A program made the position numbers and the translations under genes. A stretch of DNA of 64,000 nt. Origin: Okapia johnstoni. Taxonomy: Eukaryota > Chordata > Mammalia > Artiodactyla > Giraffidae. A model generated the notes under the pieces. That model had not been told where the DNA came from. It saw only the letters and a list, made by a program, of their open reading frames with translations, and ran no database searches. Positions 15,101 to 27,057 of the stretch are shown one piece after another (positions within the stretch are counted from its first letter, which is position 1; each line of letters begins with the position of its first letter). The stretch lies in contig CM044310.1 of assembly GCA_024291935.2 (NCBI GenBank), positions 119,174,213 through 119,238,212 of the forward strand, in the 5' to 3' direction.

Positions 15101-17186
15101 GGCCAAAGGTTTGCCAATTTTGTTTATCTTCTCAAGGAAACAGCTTTTAGTTTTATTAATCTTCACTATTGTTTCTTTCATTTCTTTTTCATTTATTTCT
15201 GCTCTGATCTTTACGATTTCTTTCCTTCCACTAATTTTTTGTTCTTCTTTTTCCAGTTGCTTAAGGTGTAAAGTTAGGTTGTCTGTTTGATGCTTTTCTT
15301 GTTTCTTGAGGTAGGATTGTATTGCTATAAACTTCCCTCTTAGAACTGCTTTTGCTGCATCCCATAGGCTTTGAGTTGTCATGTTCTCATTGTCATTTGT
15401 TTCTAGAAATTTTTTGATTTCCTTTTTTATTTCTTCAGTAACCTGTTGGTTATTTAGAAACATATTGTTTAATCACCACGTGTTTATGTTTCTTACAGTT
15501 TTTGTCTTGTAATTGATATCTATCCTCATAGTGTTGTGGTCAGAGAAGATGCTTGATACAATTTCAATTTTCTTAAATTTACTGAGGCTTGACTTCTGAC
15601 CCAAAATATGGTCTATCCTGGAGAATATTCCATGTGCACTTGAGAAGAAGGTGTATTCTTCTGCATTTGGATGGAATGTCCTGAAGATATCAATGAGATT
15701 CTTCTCATCTAATGTACCATTTAAGACTTGTGTTGTTTTGATGATCTGTCCATTGGTGCGGATGGGGTGTTAAAGTCTCCTACTATTATTTTGTTATTGT
15801 CAATTTCTCCTTTTATGTCTGTTAGTGTTTGTCTTATGTATTGAGGTGTTCCTATGTTGGGTGCATAGATATTTACAATTGTTGCCTTCCTCTTGGACTG
15901 ATCCCTTGATCATTATGTAGTGTCCTACCTTATCCCTTGTTCAGTTCAGTTCAGTTCAGTAGCTCAGTCATGTCTTTGCGACCCCATGTCAATTCTTTGT
16001 GACCCCATGAACTGCAGAAGGCCAGGCCTCCCTGTCCCTCACCAACTCCCAGAGTTTACCCAAACCCATGTCCATTGAGTCAGTGATGCCATCAAACCAT
16101 CTCATCCTCTGTCGTCCCCTTCTCCTCCTGCCCTCAATCTTTCCCAGCATCAGGGTCTTTTCAAATGAGTCAGCTCTTCGCATCAGGTGGCCAAAGTATT
16201 GGAGTTTCAGCTTCGGCATCAGTCCTTCCAATGAATATTCAGGACTGATCTCCTTTAGGATGGACTGGTTGGATCTCCTTGCAGTCCACGGGACTCTCAA
16301 GAGTCTTCTCCAACACCACAGTTCAAAAGCATCAATTCTTCAGCACTCAGCTTTCTTTATAGTCCAACTCTCACATCCATACATGACCACTGGAAAAACC
16401 ATCACCTTGACTAGATGGACCTTTGCTGACAAAGTAATGTCTCTGCTTTTCAATATGCTATCTAGGTTAGTCATAACTTTCCTTCCAAGGAGTAAGTGTC
16501 TTTTAATTTCATGGCTGCAATCACCATCTGCAGTGATCTTGGAGACCAGAAAAATAAAGTCAGCCACTGTTTCCACTGTTTCCCCATCTATTTGCCATGA
16601 AGTGACGGGACTGGATGCCATGATCTTAGTTTTCTGAATGTTGAGCTTTAAACCAACTTTTTCACTCTCCTCTCTCATTTTCATCAAGAGGCTCTTTAGT
16701 TCTTCTTCACTTTCTGCCATAAGGGTGGTGTCATCTGCATATCTGAAGTTATTGATATTTCTCCGGGCAATCCTGATTCCAGCTTATCTCTTGTAATATT
16801 CTTTATTTTAAATTCTATTTTGTCTGATATCAGGACTGCTACTCCAGCTTTCTTTTGCTTCACATTAGCATGGAATATATTTTTCCATCCTCTCACTTTC
16901 ATTCTAAATGTGTCTTCAGGTCTGAAGTGGGTTTCTTGTAGACAGCATAAGTATGTGTCTTATTTTTGAATCCATTCAGCCAGTCTGTGTCTTTTAATCT
17001 ATTTACATTTGGAGCATTTAATCTATTTACATTTAAAGTAATTATTGATATATACGTTCCTATACCGATAAATATATGTTCCTATTTATTTCTTATATAG
17101 TCAAGAAATACAAGAGAAGAAAAAAGATCGACAAAATCAAACCCAAACAATTGAGAAAATGGCAATAGGAACATATATATCAATAC
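12105..17186 (-). mobile_element. L1 LINE with 5' inversion, interrupted by BovB
   Basis: Minus-strand L1. T-rich 3' end at 12105, then ORF2 pieces in order. The reverse transcriptase core lies at 14150-14776 (includes [19 protein letters not shown]); linker and endonuclease parts lie at 15005-15463 and 16696-16902. The frame is broken by several stops. Near 17100-17186 the sequence flips to plus-strand L1 (AATTGAGAAAATGGCAATAG), a 5' inversion typical of twin priming. Flanking copies CAGAAAACGGTTATT (12090-12104) and CAGAAAAGGGTTATT (17187-17201) are 15-bp target duplications with one mismatch. L1 ORF2 supplies the endonuclease and reverse transcriptase for copy-and-paste movement. This copy is dead. 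It sits between the unit B 3' flank and fingers and is absent from unit A. Confidence 0.92.
15940..16782 (-). mobile_element. BovB LINE 3' part nested in the L1
   Basis: A 5'-truncated BovB on the minus strand. It ends with the TTCAGTTCAGTTCAGT short tandem tail on the plus strand at 15940. It encodes parts of the RTE-type reverse transcriptase C-terminus ([17 protein letters not shown] at 15989-16300; LLMKMREESEKVGLKLNIQK within 16340-16720). It is flanked by CTTATCCCTTG (15929-15939) and CTTATCTCTTG (16783-16793), an 11-bp target duplication with one mismatch inside L1 sequence. Confidence 0.93.
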
Positions 17187-17344
17187 CAGAAAAGGGTTAT
17201 TGACTGAATGCTATCTACTATGAATTTTCTGATATTTATTTAGACCTTATTTTCTTAAATACTTTCCTATATTTTTTAGATCATTAATTGTTCTTCCCAG
17301 TATGAACTATCTAGCATTTCCTGATGTGTATGTTTAGGACAAAA

Positions 17345-18795
<1,451 letters not shown>

Positions 18796-19214
18796 TGTCA
18801 TGAGAAGATATTGCTGAAAGATAACAAATACCCAAGATCCCATTTAGTACTTTGAGTGAATATGCTTTACAATTGTATGCAATATTGACAAACCCTTAGC
18901 CAGATTAAGAAGAGATGAGATGCAACTAAAATGAGAAATAAAAATAGAGACATAATAATTGATACCATAGAGCTAAAAATAATTATATCATGCTACTCTG
19001 AACAAAACTACAGCAAAAGTTTGAAGATCTCAAAAAAAAAAAAAAAAAGATTGAATTTCTGGAAACAGAACCCCTTAGATATTAGCGTGAGTGAATTAAA
19101 AATTACAAAATACCTACAACTATTAAGTAGACTAAAAGAGTAATTTAAAAAAAAACCTCGAGTAGATGAATCAACTGGATTACTCCAGCAACACTAAGAA
19201 AAATTAACATCAGT

Positions 19215-19430
19215 TCTCCGTAAGGGATCAATATGTACACACGGCTATTTTTAAACCGGATAACCAGCAAGGACCTGCTGCGTAGCACAGGGAACTTTGC
19301 TCAACATCGTGTGACAGCCTGGATGGGATGGAAGTTTGGGGGAGAATTCATACGTACATATGTTGGCTGAGTCCCTTTGTCGTTCAGCTTCAATGATCTC
19401 ATGTTTGTTAGTTGGCTACATCCCAGTATA
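19215..19430 (+). repeat. L1 3' end fragment
   Basis: Contains GCGTAGCACAGGGAACTTTG, GACAGCCTGGATGGGATGG and a GGCTACATCCCAGTATAAAA tail, the common ruminant L1 3' end. Confidence 0.75.
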
Positions 19431-19539
19431 AAATGAAAAGTTAAAGAGAAGTTTAAAAGAATGAATTCTATGAGTTAACAGACATATTAAACGGTTTTAC
19501 AATTGGGGCAAATACACTTAAAATGTCTGATGTTCGTTA

Positions 19540-19790
19540 GTACTAGTTCTCTCAGTTCCATACATATGCATTAATATACGATATTTGCTTTTCTTTTTCT
19601 GACTTACTTTACTCTGTGACAATCTCAAGGAGTAGAATGGGCATGGGAGGGAGGCTCAAGTGGGAGTGAAGATATATATACATCTCTCTCTCTATATATA
19701 TATAAAACTATGATCGATTTGTGTTGATGTATGACAGAGATCATCACAACATTGTAAAGCAATTTCCTCCAATCTAAAAAAAAAAAAAAG
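19540..19790 (+). repeat. L1 3' end fragment with TA/TC-rich tract
   Basis: Includes CTGACTTACTTTACTCTGTG and ACAACATTGTAAAGCAATTT before a poly-A run at about 19776. An internal (CT)n-(TA)n tract lies at 19682-19707. Confidence 0.7.
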
Positions 19791-19799
19791 AAGGGACAT

Positions 19800-20480
19800 G
19801 GAATTTTTTAAAATGTCTATTGTTCATTCATATGAAGTAAAAGAAAATTGGGAGGTAGAAATTGAGGATAACACTTTGTGACTTTAGGGAGGTGCTTTAC
19901 ATTCTGATGAAATGACTGAGTCTGAACTTTGGAGACTCATGTTTGAAATTTCGATCAGAAAGTAGAATGCAGGAAGCATATATCTGTTCCCAGTATTTCT
20001 GGAATTTTGTCAACTAATCTCAGTATCTCCAGGACTCTCCTCACATCTGACTGACTTGAGGCAGACACAGAACTTTAAAAGGGTTTAACACAGAGTTTGT
20101 CAGAACTGTTAGCAGCGTTTCTTAGGTCCTCCAAAGCAGTGGAAGGGCAGCCAGATCCTGCAGGTCCTCACAGACCAGGAGGAAGGTTTTGGCTTTCAGT
20201 GAATGTGAGGGAAAACCACTGGAGCTGAAGAACACATGGAGGTTTAAGAGCCCAAGAACTAGGCAGGAGAACTCCCTCTATGGCAACAACAGAAATCAAC
20301 TCAGGTTTCTCAAAGATCATTCTAATGAAGCAGATTTTCCCAAACCAGATTTTTAGTCTGGCTTCCTCTGTGATCTTTAGACCTCTCACCTGTGTCATCC
20401 GCTTCATTCATTCACACCTAGCCCAGGCAGTCTTCCTTTACTCCACAAAGAGAACCTGTTCATTAGAAAATAAACATAAT
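19800..20480. other. Unit B copy of the KRAB-B intron region (KRAB-B lost)
   Basis: Closely related to 25950-26605 (unit C) and more distantly to 3200-3995 (unit A). At the place where unit A has its KRAB-B exon, this copy keeps only the edges (CACACCTAGCCCAGGCAGTC), so the exon is deleted. No other exon is visible. Confidence 0.6.
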
Positions 20481-20559
20481 TGCCGGAGTCCTGGACCAAT
20501 AACGCTAATCTTAGTAATCAGGGAAACGGACAGAGGGGCCAGCCCCTGGCCCGACAGTG

Positions 20560-21359
20560 ACAGGGGCGTCTTCCCTCAACCCATTCACCCCCTTCGTTCC
20601 ATCACGGCACTCTGCAGAGCAACCCCAGGGAATGCAGGATTGGACCTCAGTTCCACCACCTCAACGATATTAACCCCAGATTCCCCAACAGTAAAAATAC
20701 CAACTGGAATAAAGGGGCCTTTACCCAAAGGACTAGTGGGGATTATTTTAGGAAGAAGCTCACTCTCCCTGCAAGGGATAACTGTCATACCTGGAGTTAT
20801 TGATTCAGATTATACTGGGGAAATTCAAGTGATGATAACACCTCCTACAAAAACCCAACAAATATATAAAAAGCAAAGAACAGCTCAACTCCTGTTGTTA
20901 CCTTATCACTCTATGGGGGATTCTGCAACAACAGCAAAAAGAAGGGATAAGGGTTTTGGCTCTAGTGATATGGTTTTTTGCGTTCAAAAGACAACTCATA
21001 ATAGGCCTATGAAAGAATTAAAGATCAATGGAAAAAAGATTAAAGGGCTCCTAGACACTGGAGCAGATGTTTCTTGTATAGCAGGGAAAGACTGGCCTAA
21101 TGCCTGGCCCAGGACAACCACAACAAGTGAATTAATTGGCCTAGGTAAAGCACCTTCAGTGGTTAAGAGTTCACAAATATTGTCACGGGTAGAGGAAGAA
21201 GGTCAGACAGGAACCTTTCAACCTTACGTAATACCTACTCTCCCTTTCACCTTGTGGGGAAGAGATATTTTGTCTCAGATGGGAATGTTGCTATATAGTC
21301 CCCATGATAAGGTTACAGCTCAAATGTTGCAAATGAAGTATGACCCCTCCAAGGGTTAG
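20560..21359 (+). pseudogene. ERV dUTPase-protease reading frame (fossil)
   Basis: Part of a long plus-strand frame whose first ~70 codons are cellular intron. dUTPase-like motifs appear in order: NAGLDLSS, LGRSSL and VIDSDYTGEI. Retroviral aspartic protease follows, with the active-site LLDTGADVSCIAG and the later LWGRDILSQMG. The dUTPase-before-protease order is that of betaretrovirus-like (class II) elements. The frame is closed at 21357 just after the protease. It would be a gag-pro segment, but gag itself is absent and no promoter remains, so it is an inert remnant. Confidence 0.85.
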
Positions 21360-21439
21360 GGTAAATATCAGCAGGGAATGCAATCCCCTATTCAACTTCA
21401 GCCACCTCCTCATAGACAAGGTTTAGGATATCCAAATTT

Positions 21440-21602
21440 ATAGGAGAGGCCGTTGTTCATACTGCTGACCCCATAACTTGGAAATCAGATATCCCTGTGT
21501 GGGTTGAGCAATGGCCTTTAACTTCAGAAAAGTTGTCAGCGGCAAGAGAATTAGTATACACACAACTGGAGGCTGGTCCGAGTGCAGTGGTGTTTACAAT
21601 TA
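21440..21602 (+). pseudogene. ERV polymerase start (fragment)
   Basis: About 50 codons resembling the N-terminus of class II ERV reverse transcriptase ([16 protein letters not shown]). It sits in a different phase from the protease, with stops between, and is cut off at the inversion point near 21600. Non-functional. Confidence 0.65.
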
Positions 21603-22220
21603 ATTGATCACAGCCAGTTACAGATTTCTTCGTTCCTGCTCCACTCCCACCGCTTCACTTGACTAGCTGTGGCAAAAACAAATCTTTCACAGTCTACCCT
21701 GAAACCACCTGCAATATGACTCACATATTTTCTTTTGTCTGTGTTCAGGTTCTGGGGGGGCACAAATATCTCTAGCATCCCAATCTTTATGAGAAAAGGC
21801 AATTGGCTTAGTTTCTGTAATTTTTCTTAATACATGATCCAAGTTTTCAGTCATCAGTAATAATCTCCTCATGAGGTGAAATCACAATAGGCTTAGGGCT
21901 TGTTTTTTAAATGAACATGGCCTTACTCCCTGGCTGAGTAATAGGGACCCATCAGCCAGGGGCCTCAGTAGGTTTAATCATTTGGGGAATATTTCTTTGG
22001 GACAATGGATCATTTTTCTTTTCCCTAAACTCTCGTGAAATCACTACAGAAGCCCCTTTAAATCTTGCCAACAAGGAAAGAAACACAGCTAGCCACAACA
22101 AAGGCGTAGAAACAGGAAGGAGTGGAGGTTCTGATTCTGGAGAGAAACCGCTTTGCAGTTTCTTCTTGAGTGGTGCCGTGACTTTGTCATCCGGCAGTAG
22201 ATCCAGAATGGCTCCCAACA
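21600..22220 (-). pseudogene. ERV env/leader-like segment, inverted
   Basis: Minus-strand homologue of 27058-27500. A hydrophobic run LLWLAVFLSLLARF resembles a signal peptide, and NIPQMIKPTEAPG follows before a stop. This suggests the start of an envelope-like frame or an ORF in a long U3. It is broken by stops. The exact family was not established. Confidence 0.5.
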
Positions 22221-22259
22221 CATAATTAGGAGTTTGGGGTTAACACATACACTGTGCAT

Positions 22260-22455
22260 GTGCGTGAAAGGTTGCTTCAGTCTTGTCCGACCATGGCCCA
22301 CCAGGCTCCTTTGTCCATAGGATTCTCCAGGCAAGAATACTGGAGTGAGTTGCCATGCCCTCCCCCAGGGGATCTTCCCAACCCAGGGATCGAACCCGCC
22401 TCTCTTATGTCTCCCTGCACTGTTCTTTACTGCTAGTGCCACCTGGGAAGCCCAG
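22260..22455 (-). repeat. Bov-tA type SINE
   Basis: Plus strand shows GATTCTCCAGGCAAGAATAC, then CCCAACCCAGGGATCGAACC, ending GTGCCACCTGGGAAGCCC. It lies in the unit B copy only; unit C has the uninterrupted flank near 26612. Confidence 0.9.
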
Positions 22456-22565
22456 ATATACTGTAGTACATATAAAATAGATAATCAATGAATGCCAATG
22501 TGTAGCACAGGGAACTATACTCAATATCTCGCAATAACATGTAAGGGAAAAGAATCTGATTTGAC
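22456..22565 (+). repeat. Old L1 3' end shared by units B and C
   Basis: TGTAGCACAGGGAACTATAC and TAACATGTAAGGGAAAAGAA match 26630-26720, so this L1 tail was present before B and C separated. Confidence 0.7.
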
Positions 22566-22747
22566 TGAAGAAAATGTCTGGTTACAAAACTGGGTATCTC
22601 TACTGAGCATAGTTGCCTGTTCATATTTCAAAGCCAACTAAAAACAAAGAGAAACTGGAAGAAATAAGCTTTCAGATTAACTGGATTGGCTTATGCATAT
22701 TCCTCACTAAATCTCAGACCTTTATTTAAAGACAAAGGGGGAATTAC

Positions 22748-23105
22748 AGGCTTCCCTGGTGGCTCAGTGGTGAAGGATTCACCTGCCAACACCAGAGACA
22801 TGAGTTCAATCCCTGGTCCGGGAAGATCCCACATGCCATGGAGCAACAGAACGCATGCGCCACAACTACTGAGCCTGCAAGCTAGAGCCTGGGAACAGCA
22901 ACTACTGAGCCCACGTGCTACAACTACTGGAGCCTGCAAGCCCTAGAGCTGGCGCTCTGCAATAAGAAGCCCGTGCACCACAGCTAGAGAGTAGCACCTC
23001 CCCCACCCTCCCTCCCCCCGCCCCTCGCCGCACCACAATTAGAGAAAAGCCCTAGCAGCAACAAAGAGCCAGCACAGCCATACACACATAAATAAGAAGA
23101 TAAAG
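22748..23105 (+). repeat. CHR-type tRNA-Glu SINE
   Basis: Starts GGCTTCCCTGGTGGCTCAGT, has GAGTTCAATCCCTGGTCCGG, then the CACAACTACTGAGCC repeats and a GCCCTAGCAGCAACAAAGA 3' part. Unit C lacks it at the matching point (about 26900), so it was inserted after the B/C split. Confidence 0.8.
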
Positions 23106-23885
23106 GGTAAATTAGGAACTTCATAGTATGTGAATCTGGTATCAAACAACTGAGTCAGTGAATATCAAGTGTAACTGGATAAATCAGTATCTGGTGACCG
23201 AAACACTAAGGACGACTCTGTCATTGGATGGATGTTTTGAGGGAAAATGAGGAAATCTGAATCTTGAAAAAAAACATCAGTTTCATGCAAATTTCAGTCC
23301 ATACGTATACCTCCCTTATTCTGTATCCTTAATAGTGTGTTTAAATAGTAAGTCTTTCTTTTTTCTTAACCTATGTAGAGAATAGACTGACTCTTTTCCA
23401 GAATTTTTTAAGGAATTCTGGACCACTAAGGTCATTCTGTTAATATGTGCCTTTTCTTTCTTAATCCTATTCTAAGAGCTGATCTTGTATCCAGATTTAA
23501 GGTTAACTCCTCCACTTTCACTGTATTCACTAAGATCCCAACACCCACCTCCAACCCAATGGGAATTCTGCATATCAATGCCTTCCCGTGTTGATCTCTC
23601 ACAAAGGGAATCTTTTCAATAACTGAAAGTTATTGATTCACGGTGAGAATGCTTCATGCACTATAGGAAGTCTGAATGCAGATAATGGCAAAGAAACTCA
23701 GGGAGAGATAAGACAGCTGATTGTGACTCATAAGAACAACAACAAAAAAATAAAGTAAGTAGCTGAAAATAACCTTGTTAGGCAAGAATATCACGAGTAG
23801 AGAATTAAATATTTGTATGTTTTCAATTCAGGGCATTTCAGGAGGAAAAGCAGACACAGTCTCTAACCTGGATCAGGTCATTTAC

Positions 23886-23900
23886 CTGAGAAGCTGCCAT
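23886..23900 (-). pseudogene. Start exon of unit B (MAASQ)
   Basis: ATGGCAGCTTCTCAG followed by a GTAAAT donor on the minus strand, identical in design to 7903-7917. No KRAB-A exon was found downstream, so it has no coding partner. Confidence 0.7.
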
Positions 23901-24489
23901 TTGCTCCTCTCTCTTCCTCCTGCCCTGGGCCGTTTTCTCACCAAGGTTACATGGAGGAATCACATCAGCATCATGAGAATATACCTTCAAAGGCATCAGC
24001 CAGCTCCTTTGCCTACTCCCAACACTCCCACAGGCAGAAGGACCTTGAAAATCTGAGAAGACCAACCTCTCTTGTCCTTTGTCTCAGAGAAGATTCAGGA
24101 ACAATCAGCTCCTACGTGGACTCCCCCTGTGAGTTGTTCTTTGTCTACATCTCTCCTCCCCTGTAGAGGTCCCCAAGTTCTGCTCCCCCAGGGCATGTGG
24201 GCTGCCTGACTTGCCCTTCAGACCCATGTTGAACAGAACCTACTGCCTCTCCTTGGACTAAATGGTCTGAACTCCCTCAGGAGCTCGAGGATTTCACGCT
24301 GGTCACACCTCAGAATCATCTGGAACACTTCATTTAAAGAACACTGCCGCTCCCTCAGGACCAGCTGATGGACTCTGTGAGGAGGGCACATGTGAGATTA
24401 CTTATTAATGCTGGTCATGTGATCCTAATGAGAAACCAATAGGAACCACTTAGCCAAATGTTACCCCCCCACCCCCCACCCTTGAGGCT

Positions 24490-24692
24490 TTACAAAGTCT
24501 CCCTCAGTCGTGTCCAGCTCTTTGCGACCCCAAGGACCCTGTCAGGCTCCTCTGTCCATGCGATTCTCCAGGCAGGAATACTGGAGTGGGTTGCCATGCC
24601 CTCCTCCAGGGGATCTTCCCCAGCCAGGAATCAAACCCGCGTCTCCCACAGTGCAGGCGGATTCTCTACCGTCTGAGCCCCCAGGGAGACTA
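24490..24692 (-). repeat. Bov-tA type SINE
   Basis: Plus strand CAGTCGTGTCCAGCTCTTTG, GATTCTCCAGGCAGGAATAC and TACCGTCTGAGCCCCCAGGG are the reversed Bov-tA blocks. Confidence 0.9.
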
Positions 24693-24789
24693 TAAAGCCC
24701 TCTGGGACTGGTTCTTTACTCGAAGAAGTTAGTCAGCAGGGAAAATGGGGCCATGAAATGACTCTTTAACAAGTTCCCTCTTGGTGCTG

Positions 24790-24985
24790 ATGTTGCTCCC
24801 TCAAGACCTGTCTCCTTTGCAGACCTTCTCGAACCGCCACTGCACCGTATGCTCATTAGCAGTTCCTGGGCCAAACTGTTGTTGATGTTGTCTGCTGTCT
24901 TCACTGCTTTAAGACCCATTTTGAACTCCTGTAAAGATGTTGCTCGAATTTGCTTTTTAACTAACATCATTTCCATAGTCTAAAA
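24790..24985 (-). mobile_element. Mariner transposase N-terminus fossil (Hsmar1-like)
   Basis: The minus strand from 24976 reads MEMMLVKKQIRATSLQEFKM, then GLKAVKTADNINN. After a one-base shift it reads GPGTANEHTVQWRFEKVCKG. This is the helix-turn-helix N-terminal region of a Tc1/mariner transposase of the Hsmar1/SETMAR type. About 65 codons survive. The catalytic DDD domain and the inverted terminal repeats are not seen, and the homology stops near 24790, where the sequence resembles unit C flank (29340-29400). It cannot transpose. Confidence 0.8.
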
Positions 24986-25429
24986 TAAACAGCAAGTGAT
25001 GTCATTAGCAAAAAAACATTAAGTGTGAAACGCACATTAAAATGATGTATAACATAACCACATTTCAGAATGTATTCCAATATCAAATCCCAAAGCTCAA
25101 CAATGAAAAACTGCAGTTACTTTGCACTTCATCTAGAGAAAGCCCCAATCAGCAATGAAGACCCAACATAGCCAAAATGAATAAATAAATAAGTAGACTA
25201 TTAAAAACAAGGATACTATGTCTTCTCTATATGTTAGTTAGAATTCTTCCTTAGAACAGTCCAGTCATGGATTTTTTTTTGGTTATCTTTGTTACAAATT
25301 TAATCTCACTATTAGTGATGGGTCTGTTCAGATTTCCCTTTCTTCCTCAGTCAGTCCTGGCAGGTTGTTTTCTTGCTTCCTCTTTCTGAGAGTTTCAAAA
25401 TTATATGTAGAAATAATTAGGTATCCTGA

Positions 25430-25680
25430 AAATTTCCTGAAGCCATTGATTAGCTCTCATCGATTTTTGGTGGGGTCTTCGGGGATTTCTATATACAGCA
25501 TTTTGTCATCTGCAACTAGTGACAGTTTTACTTTTCCCCTTCTCATTAGGATTCCATTTATTGTACTGGCTGATTGCTATGCTCGGTCTTTTAACATTGT
25601 GTTAATAGAGATGGTGAGGGTGGGCACCCTTAGTCTTGTTATTGATCTTAGGGAAAAGTCTCTCAGCAGGTCCTGGATCC
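25430..25680 (-). repeat. L1 ORF2 fragment
   Basis: Reads like the reverse of L1 reverse transcriptase sequence: TTTTGTCATCTGCAACTAGT, then GGTGAGGGTGGGCACCCTTA. It parallels 14130-14310 of the larger L1. Confidence 0.8.
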
Positions 25681-25935
25681 GTGGAAATGAGGACAGGGTG
25701 CTGGACTGGATGCTTACGAGGGCACAGGTATTAATAAAAACGCAAGAAATGAGGCACCAAAACACACCTCCCATTTATCTACTTTTGGGTTTGGGGAAAT
25801 TTTGAACACCAGCTGCGGAGAACTGCCTGAAGGAGCCAAACTCAACTCCGATGTTTTCTCATCTGTTCAGTGAGGTGAGGTCCACAGGTGGGCTTAGACC
25901 TGACACAGCCTCAGGTGCGGTGGAGATTTGTGTAA
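25681..25935. other. B/C unit junction
   Basis: The stretch from 25850 (GATGTTTTCTCATCTGTTCA) matches 10038-10135 of unit A right after the HNRNPA1 pseudogene. It therefore marks an equivalent place at the distal end of units A and B. Unit C homology to the B intron begins at about 25950. No coding sequence was recognised. Confidence 0.5.
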
Positions 25936-25949
25936 TGTCTGTTTGTAGG

Positions 25950-27051
25950 CAGTAAAAGAAAACTGGGAGGTAAAAAGTGGGGCTGACATTTTATGATTTT
26001 AAGAAGGGGCTTTACGCTCTGATGAAATGCCCAAGTCTGAACTTTGGAGACTTATGTTTGAAGTTTCTATTGAAACTTAGAAAGCAGGAAGCATATATCC
26101 TTCCCCAGAATTTCTGGAATCTTGTCAACTAGTCCCAGGATCTCCTCGACTCTCCTCACACTTTTCTGACTTGAGGCAGACACAAAAATTTTAAAAGGGT
26201 TTAACACAGAGTTTGTCAGAACTGTTAGCAGGTTCTCCTAGGCCCCCCAAAGCAGGGGGAGAGCAGCGAGATCCTGCAGGTCCTCATAGACCAGGAGGAA
26301 GGTTTTGGCTTTCAGTGACTGTGAGGGGAAACCATTGGAGCTGAGGAACACAGGGAGGTTTAAGAGCACAGAATGGGGTAAGTCACGTCCCTCTTTGACA
26401 GAAATAAACCCAGGCCTCTCAAAAATCCTTCTAGTGAAGGATTCCAGCCAATCTCCCCAAATGATCTGAATAAATCTGGCTTCCTCTGTGATCTTTGGAC
26501 CTCTCACCTGCGTCATCTGCTTCATTCATTCACACCTAGCCCAGGGATTCTTCCTTTACTCCAAAATGGGGACCTGTTCGTTAGAAAAATACACATAATT
26601 AGGAGTTTGGGAACATATACACTCTAGTATATATAAAATAGATAACCAACAAGGATCTGCTGCCTAGCACAGGAAATTATACTCAGTATCTATAATAACC
26701 TATAAGGGAAAAGAACCTGACTAGACTCATGAAAAGCTCTGCTTACAAAACCCAGTATCTCTACTAATCACAGTTGCCTGTTCATATTTCAAAGCCAACT
26801 AGGAGCAAAGAGAAACTAGAAGAAATGGAGTTTCCATATTAACCAGGATGGCTTATGCACATCCCTCACTGAACCTTTCCAAGATCTGTATTAAAGATAA
26901 TGGGGAAAAATAGGAACTTCGTAAGTGTGGGAATCTGACAGAAAACACTTGAATCATGAACTTCAGGTATAACCGGATAAACTGGTGTCAGGTGACTGGA
27001 ACGCTCAAGAGGACTCATTGTCACCGCTCAGGTATATTTGACAAAAATAAG
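25950..27051. other. Unit C intron (KRAB boxes and fingers absent)
   Basis: Matches 19820-20480 and 22440-22740 of unit B. No finger exon and no KRAB exon are present; the KRAB-B position (about 26500-26600) is deleted as in unit B. Unit C is a partial copy that starts inside an intron. Confidence 0.6.
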
Positions 27052-27057
27052 GAAATA

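Larger units (their letters stand above)
20481..22220 (+). mobile_element. Rearranged class II (betaretrovirus-like) ERV
   Basis: A 1740-bp insertion flanked by perfect 6-bp copies CATAAT (20475-20480 and 22221-22226). It starts TGCCGGAGTCC and ends GGCTCCCAACA. The left part (20481 to about 21590) carries dUTPase, protease and the first codons of polymerase on the plus strand. The right part (about 21600-22220) is the reverse complement of the element at 27058-27500, so it lies in the opposite orientation. Stops and frame breaks make it inactive. The 6-bp duplication fits class II ERVs. The inverted join suggests rearrangement before or during integration. Unit C has the empty site (26595-26605), so the insertion is later than the B/C split. 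Confidence 0.82.

Noticed and set aside
16068..16637. 189-codon plus-strand frame
   Set aside because: Antisense of the BovB reverse transcriptase; the same words recur at other BovB copies.
20280..20560. Start of the long ERV frame at the upstream ATG
   Set aside because: The first codons translate cellular intron shared with units A and C; the viral homology starts only after the insertion border at 20481.
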